Below the pieces are notes generated by a model. That model was not told the origin of the DNA. It worked only from the letters and a program-made list of their open reading frames with translations, and made no database searches. Positions 22,305 through 25,692 of a DNA stretch of 25,692 nt are shown here, piece by piece. Location of the stretch: the NCBI RefSeq assembly GCF_000271405.2, contig NC_018081.1, positions 477,867 to 503,558 of the forward strand. The letters run 5' to 3'. The DNA comes from Enterococcus hirae ATCC 9790 (GTDB taxonomy: Bacteria; Bacillota; Bacilli; Lactobacillales; Enterococcaceae). Made by a program: the position numbers and the translations under genes. The number at the start of each line of letters is the position of its first letter. Position 1 is the first letter of the stretch.

Positions 22305-22692
22305 CTACTTCTTCTCAGTCACCGTAAACGGCACAATACTTTCTGGCATGTAATTTACTTCGTATTTGTATTCATTGACCTTCGCGCCTTCTAAATCTTC
22401 AACCACATACATGTTCCAACTAGTCATGTTTACAAGATGTTTTTTGTACTCATTCTTTCCTGTTTCAACTAGAATAACGAGTTTATTTTTATCTTCCGTA
22501 TCCACAGATATTCGACCGATCGCTTCAAACTCCACTTTGTCCGTTCGAGTATTGATTACTGCTACTCGACGAATCACATTAAAATTATCTGCTTCTTGGC
22601 TTACATTGTAGGAAACTTTATCACTTTCTCTACAAGCCCCTAATGTGATGCCTATTCCTAATAAACTGATAAATACAATTAATTTTTTTCAT
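22305..22692 (-). pseudogene. Beta-sandwich-type phage lipoprotein, frameshifted in an A7 run after the start codon
   Basis: A strong site (AGGAGG, 7 bases) precedes ATG at 22692, but the frame from it ends after 20 codons. Skipping one base of the A7 tract (22683-22689) gives an uninterrupted frame of about 128 residues: MKK, a hydrophobic signal segment, the lipobox LGAC (Cys about 20), then SYNVSQEADNFNVIRRVAVI..., KNEYKKHLVNMTSW and YEVNYMPESIVPFTV. This matches a family of phage-encoded beta-sandwich lipoproteins. As written, only an internal GTG (22577) frame of 90 residues without a signal is open. It is a phase-variable or slippage-dependent gene, a broken gene or a sequence error. 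A membrane-surface role such as superinfection exclusion is inference. Confidence 0.75.
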
Positions 22693-22796
22693 TTGTCTTC
22701 CTCCTCAATTTCACATGCTTTTTCAAACTCGTTAGTGATACGCTCAAGCGCTTTTTTGTACTCGATAATACTTTTTATCACGTGACCTTCTCTCAT
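22689..22796 (-). CDS. Very small acidic helical protein (35 codons)
   Basis: A short frame between the 66-aa gene and the lipoprotein gene: ATG at 22796, or more likely GTG at 22781, which has AGAAGG 4 bases upstream and gives a 30-residue product. The sequence is a charged helix (SIIEYKKALERITNEFEKACEIEEEDK). Its stop overlaps the lipoprotein ATG as ATGA and its last codons form that gene's ribosome site, so translation is likely coupled. Tiny proteins of this style are common in enterococcal early operons; the function is unknown. Confidence 0.6.
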   Translation of the reverse strand: MREGHVIKSIIEYKKALERITNEFEKACEIEEEDK

Positions 22797-22800
22797 CACG

Positions 22801-23001
22801 TTAGTCACGCTGTATTGCTTTTAAACACATACTCAACGTTTGATAGTATCCAATAAACGAAACCCCTTCTACTTTTTCACCTTTGCTATTTACGGTATAT
22901 TGAATATTCCCTTTTTCATCAAAAATAACTCGTGATAGAACAATATTTCTGCAATCACTCGTCTCAGTGATTCGATAGTTTTCAATTTTCATATCTAGCA
23001 T
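22801..23001 (-). CDS. Small phage protein with GYYQTL motif
   Basis: A 66-aa protein: MLDMKIENYRITETSDCRNI, a strand-rich middle, then VEGVSFIGYYQTLSMCLKAIQ. The ending (IGYY-x-TL-x-x-x-LKA-I) is a recurrent motif in small early phage proteins that I recognise without a known function. GAGGG lies 7 bases before the ATG at 23001, which overlaps the previous gene's stop; a second ATG three codons in (MKIENY) is also possible. Confidence 0.7.
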   Translation of the reverse strand: MLDMKIENYRITETSDCRNIVLSRVIFDEKGNIQYTVNSKGEKVEGVSFIGYYQTLSMCLKAIQRD

Positions 23002-23231
23002 TCCACAGCCCTCATTTCTGTAAATGGAATAATGGTTTTCCCGTGGTATTCAACTACTAAACCGTCATCGTCTGGATGAGTACTATCAATCGTTACCATC
23101 GCTGAATTGTCATAAACATGTTTTACATATCCCGAAAATGGATAAAACCATGGTGTTTCTCTATTTGAATCGCAACAGAAGCATTCAACCTCTTGGTTAA
23201 CTTCTGGAATGAATTTCTTTTTTCTGCTCAT
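22995..23231 (-). CDS. Small hypothetical early protein
   Basis: A 78-aa protein that starts with a basic stretch (MSRKKKFIPEV), has a CFCC cysteine cluster and an SH3-like strand pattern (FSGYVKHVYDNSAMVTIDST, GLVVEYHGKTIIPFTEMRAVEC). I do not recognise the family. The ATG at 23231 has AGGAAGG 7 bases upstream; an in-frame TTG two codons earlier is less likely. It overlaps the following gene by 7 bases in the compact early operon. Confidence 0.7.
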   Translation of the reverse strand: MSRKKKFIPEVNQEVECFCCDSNRETPWFYPFSGYVKHVYDNSAMVTIDSTHPDDDGLVVEYHGKTIIPFTEMRAVEC

Positions 23232-23255
23232 TTTCAAACCTTCCTAACCTTTCTT

Positions 23256-23615
23256 TTAAAAACGCTCTTCCTTGAACGTCTTGCCATATTTTTTAGCTAA
23301 TATCAACGGCACTTGATAACGATGGCAGAACAGTTTCGCTTTGATTTTAAAATCTTTTGTCTGCATTCCTTTGACATCTACAACTTTCACAAGCTTACCG
23401 TTTTTATAAAACGTGAAGTCAGGAATATACTCGATTTTACGGTACTTCTTGCCTTCCAATTCAAATTTTGGCAATAGTTCAAATTTTTCCTGAAGCTTTA
23501 CTTTCCAGCCGTTTGCTTCCGCTTGCCATACTGCCAGATCATAGTACTCTGCTTCTGCTACAGAATCGAATTTGATCCCACGATGAACCGTTTTTCGATT
23601 GCGGTATTTGTTCAT
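23256..23615 (-). CDS. DUF1064 PD-(D/E)xK nuclease-like protein
   Basis: A 119-aa protein of the DUF1064 family. The motif order fits the PD-(D/E)xK nuclease fold: an N-terminal helix with FDSVAEAEYYDL (Glu21/Glu23), the strand pair IPDFTFY (Asp66) and VKVVDVKG (Asp80, Lys82), then KDFKIKAKLFCHRY. It probably cuts or resolves branched DNA during phage replication or recombination, in keeping with recT and the replication genes next to it. This activity is inferred from fold motifs. The ATG overlaps the helicase-loader stop by 4 bases (ATGA). Confidence 0.85.
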   Translation of the reverse strand: MNKYRNRKTVHRGIKFDSVAEAEYYDLAVWQAEANGWKVKLQEKFELLPKFELEGKKYRKIEYIPDFTFYKNGKLVKVVDVKGMQTKDFKIKAKLFCHRYQVPLILAKKYGKTFKEERF

Positions 23616-24463
23616 GCTGTCGCTCCTTTTACTGGTTTTAATCGTTTATCTGCTGTTTGAGAAAATACCATCGTAAATCCATCAGAATTGACAAACATTC
23701 TTGATGTCGTCCTCGTACCGTAGGCTTCTTTCAGTTCTTTGCCAAGCAAGTTCGTTGTGATAATCGTTGCTAAGTTTTGTCGTGCATCCAAAAATGAATT
23801 TAGCGTGTTTATGCCAAACGCTCGACTTTCCGATGCATCTTTTCCTAATTCTGATCCGATATCATCAATGACAACTAAATCCGCTGTTTTGATATCTGCA
23901 ATCAACGAGCCTTCAATCGTTTTTCTGAGTTCAGGATTGTTGTACGAAAACTTGATTTGATCCAGCATTTCCTGTAATCCGATAAACAAGATTTTCTTGT
24001 CGTAGTTTGAGCGCTTCAAAACTTCCCAAGCCGCTGCCATCGCTAGGTGACTTTTACCTGCTCCCTGTTTGCCAGTTAAAACAAGGTGACTTGGATTTCC
24101 TAACAAGACTGAATTAACAAAGCGTTTGGTTACTTCAACCGCTTGTCTTGTTTCTTGATCAACGATTTGATAATTCTGCAATGTACAATCAAACATCGCT
24201 TTATTAGGCACGACAGAACCACCTTTGAAAAAATTGATAGCTCTTGCTTTCAGGCTTTCGTTGTACATTTGCTCTGCTTGTAAGTCTTCCTGAACTCGCA
24301 ATGCTTTATACCCACATTGCATACAGGTTGGTTTACAGCGCTCTGAGCCATCAGGATTCTTCGTACGCCAGCCATACAAGGGCTGTCCGCATTCAGGACA
24401 TTCGCCACGTTGGACAAGCACTTTCTGTATCAGCTTTTCCATGATTTCTCCAACGGTTTCCAT
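23612..24463 (-). CDS. DnaC-type AAA+ helicase loader
   Basis: A 283-aa protein. Residues 22-50 contain a zinc-binding cluster (ECPECG with Cys22/Cys25, and CKPTCMQCG with Cys43, 47, 50). From residue 120 is an AAA+ ATPase: Walker A GKQGAGKS (131-138), Walker B LVVIDD (196-201), sensor-1 TIITTN (233-238) and an arginine-finger-like RTTSRM (251-256). Such proteins load the replicative helicase onto origin DNA melted by the DnaD-like initiator encoded just upstream. The ATG at 24463 has GAGGAGG 7 bases upstream; the in-frame start at 24481 lies within the previous gene's last codons. Confidence 0.92.
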   Translation of the reverse strand: METVGEIMEKLIQKVLVQRGECPECGQPLYGWRTKNPDGSERCKPTCMQCGYKALRVQEDLQAEQMYNESLKARAINFFKGGSVVPNKAMFDCTLQNYQIVDQETRQAVEVTKRFVNSVLLGNPSHLVLTGKQGAGKSHLAMAAAWEVLKRSNYDKKILFIGLQEMLDQIKFSYNNPELRKTIEGSLIADIKTADLVVIDDIGSELGKDASESRAFGINTLNSFLDARQNLATIITTNLLGKELKEAYGTRTTSRMFVNSDGFTMVFSQTADKRLKPVKGATA

Positions 24464-24477
24464 GCCTACGCCTCCTC

Positions 24478-25236
24478 TCAAATAGGCAACTCATCTGTGC
24501 TAAATTTCTCGTATTCAAGCGTTTTATTTGCATTTCTAGGCGATTTTGAATAATGACCTTGCAAATACTTTTTCACTTTCTCAACGGTGTCTAGTTGCTT
24601 GTTTTCCCAACTTTTCAGCACTTTATCGAGATAGTTATAATTTTTAGCACCATTTTTCAGCATTTCTTCAATCGCCATGATGACAATTTCATCTTGTCCT
24701 TGAAAATCATTTACCCAAAAACGAATAGATTCTAAGACCATTGGTGATTCTGCTGGATTCACTTGATTTAACCAATAACCTGTTGCGCTAGTTTCTGAAT
24801 GAAAATCTATACTAGATCCAGAAGCATTTACAGTGTTGTTTTCGTTTTTGTTTTGTTTATGTTTATTTAATGTGCTACTGTTGCGCAACTGTGTTGTATA
24901 CTTTTGTGCTACTATTTCGCTACTATGTTGTACACTCTCTTGTAAACTATTTGACGTATAAAGTTTACATATATGATAAGAGGTTGCTTTTCTTCCATTA
25001 CTTCGGAAATCAATCAACCCTAATTGTTTAAGGATATTTCGATTTTTATTTATTCCTTGGCGTGAAAGACCGGACAAAATTTCAAGCGTTTGATTACTTG
25101 CCGTAAACCACTCACTCCATCTTGCTTTATTGTTTATGCTCATCAATGCGCGCCATAAAGCAATTTGACCAGATGAAAGTCCCTGATTGTACATTAAATA
25201 ATCGTCAAACGCTAAAATTTGTCGAATATAGTCCAT
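24478..25236 (-). CDS. DnaD-like replisome organiser / replication initiator
   Basis: A 252-aa protein. Residues 1-95 form a winged-helix DNA-binding domain (SGQIALWRALMSINNKARW, NQTLEILSGLSRQGINKNRNILKQLGLIDF). A poorly conserved, Ser/Thr/Asn-rich linker follows. The C-terminal DnaD/DnaB_2 domain ends with the hallmark YNYLDKVLKSWENKQLDTVEKVKKYL. It would bind the phage origin and recruit the helicase loader. The start is the ATG at 25236, 7 bases after AAGGAGG; ATG 25239 and GTG 25242 are too close to that site. The linker-coding DNA holds direct repeats and an inverted repeat (24836-24969) that look like the origin itself. Confidence 0.9.
   Translation of the reverse strand: MDYIRQILAFDDYLMYNQGLSSGQIALWRALMSINNKARWSEWFTASNQTLEILSGLSRQGINKNRNILKQLGLIDFRSNGRKATSYHICKLYTSNSLQESVQHSSEIVAQKYTTQLRNSSTLNKHKQNKNENNTVNASGSSIDFHSETSATGYWLNQVNPAESPMVLESIRFWVNDFQGQDEIVIMAIEEMLKNGAKNYNYLDKVLKSWENKQLDTVEKVKKYLQGHYSKSPRNANKTLEYEKFSTDELPI
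24836..24969. other. Probable phage replication origin: iterons, AT-rich tract and inverted repeat
   Basis: Two 34-bp direct repeats lie head to tail at 24872-24905 and 24906-24939 (27 of 34 positions identical). Each holds two copies of GCWACTRT 11 bp apart (24874, 24885, 24908, 24919). A T-rich stretch at 24836-24871 could melt, and TGTAAACT/AGTTTACA (24941-24948, 24962-24969) forms an inverted repeat. The 34-bp period is not a multiple of three, so the repeats are read in different frames and cannot reflect protein repeats. Origins inside the initiator gene are known in lactococcal and related phages. Confidence 0.72.
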
Positions 25237-25348
25237 CATCACTCCTCCTTAGATAAGCGAGGGTAAATTCCCTCGCTATAGTGGCGGATTCATATCATCG
25301 AACAATGAATCCTGTTGTTCGTCTGTATTTGCTGTTTCTTCGTATTCA

Positions 25349-25692
25349 TCAAACGCTGATGATACGTCTTCCACTTTTTCTTGCTTCTTTACGTTCTGAT
25401 TCAATTGGTTCTGCATCATTTAAAGTAACTTCTTCTACAAGATCATTATTTTCGTCAAATCGAAAAACTCTTTCATCAGAAGTAACCGCATTTTGCATTT
25501 CTACAGATAAAATTCCCCATTTAGCTAACATGTTACGTAAGACGGTTTTTATCGCCATCGCATCATAATTCTCTTTCCACGCTCCGGTTAGCTTTGTTTT
25601 ATCAACCCCTTTGGCATGTTTGATACGATGAGCTTCTACTTCTTGCTTCGTCCAATAAACAGTTTTTTTAAACCCATTTAGTAATTCAAAAA
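25349..25692 (-). CDS. recT: RecT single-strand annealing recombinase, C-terminal part
   Basis: The frame enters at the right edge (first full codon at 25690) and reads ELLNGFKKTVYWTKQEVEAH, KLTGAWKENYDAMAIKTVLRNMLAKWGILSVEMQNAV, the conserved C-terminal core of RecT proteins, which anneal complementary single strands in phage recombination. After ERKEA the frame gives nine unusual residues (RKSGRRIISV) and stops at 25349. In the +1 frame the protein would continue with about 33 acidic residues (EDVSSAFDEYEE...) to a TAG at 25276-25278, the normal style of RecT tail. A single extra A in an A5 run (25375-25379) explains this. The core is intact, so activity may be kept. Confidence 0.9.
   Translation of the reverse strand, partial: FELLNGFKKTVYWTKQEVEAHRIKHAKGVDKTKLTGAWKENYDAMAIKTVLRNMLAKWGILSVEMQNAVTSDERVFRFDENNDLVEEVTLNDAEPIESERKEARKSGRRIISV

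Noticed and set aside
22366..22611. 81-codon plus-strand frame opposite the lipoprotein and similar plus-strand frames elsewhere
   Set aside because: These overlap well-supported minus-strand genes, lack ribosome sites and have no recognisable protein character.
1..25692. CRISPR arrays, tRNA genes, insertion sequences or attachment sites
   Set aside because: I looked for regularly spaced repeats, cloverleaf-like intergenic DNA, transposase frames and an integrase-linked core site. None is present; the only gene-poor stretch is the switch region.

Overview
This window is a contiguous piece of a tailed-phage (siphovirus) genome, almost certainly a prophage of a low-GC Firmicute and most probably Enterococcus (E. 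faecalis-like). The reasons are AT-rich DNA, strong AGGAGG-type ribosome binding sites, an A118-like (Listeria/Enterococcus/Lactobacillus) capsid gene order, an ArpU-like late regulator, and small early proteins (DUF1642, YopX, DUF1064) typical of enterococcal prophages. The host assignment is inference from remembered family resemblance. Neither phage end, the integrase, the repressor region nor an attachment site is visible, so the window is internal to the phage. All genes but one are on the minus strand and read from right to left.

Early/replication module (25692 to about 20351): the 3' end of recT; a DnaD-like replisome organiser carrying a probable origin inside its coding sequence; a DnaC-type AAA+ helicase loader; a DUF1064 PD-(D/E)xK nuclease-like protein; two small unknown proteins; an unlisted 35-codon gene; a lipoprotein gene broken by a poly-A frameshift; YopX; DUF1642; a 196-aa protein; and an ArpU/sigma-region-4-like regulator that probably switches on the late genes. 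Genes are tightly packed, several with ATGA overlaps.

Switch region (20350 to 19196): AT-rich DNA with a palindromic operator-like site right after the ArpU-like gene, inverted repeats, terminators on both strands, the only plus-strand gene (a 70-aa cysteine-rich protein with its own terminator) and a two-helix membrane protein.

Late module (19195 to 1): terminase small and large subunits, portal, MuF-like minor capsid protein, scaffold, major capsid protein, an Ig/jelly-roll decoration protein, four head-tail connector/minor capsid genes, major tail protein, tail assembly chaperone, Gp15, a 1354-aa tape measure, Dit, Tal-like protein, a tail-tip protein with a complete SGNH/GDSL hydrolase domain, a small membrane/coiled-coil protein, holin, and the first codons of an endolysin.

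The most notable signal is a near-identical cassette of about 35 bases at the 3' ends of both the major capsid and major tail genes. It consists of a C CCA AAA slippery heptamer, a 5-base spacer and a perfect ACCCCATC/GATGGGGT hairpin with an AATA loop. A -1 frameshift would give both proteins C-terminal extensions of exactly 21 residues that begin with the same nine residues (RLTPSIDGV). The three base differences between the two copies in this shared stretch are all synonymous in the -1 frame, while two of them change an amino acid in the zero frame. Other points of interest are a strong A AAA AAC site at the end of the tail chaperone gene whose -1 frame is closed by a TAG abutting the next ATG, origin-like iterons inside the DnaD-like gene, and two (possibly three) poly-A length changes that break or extend early genes.
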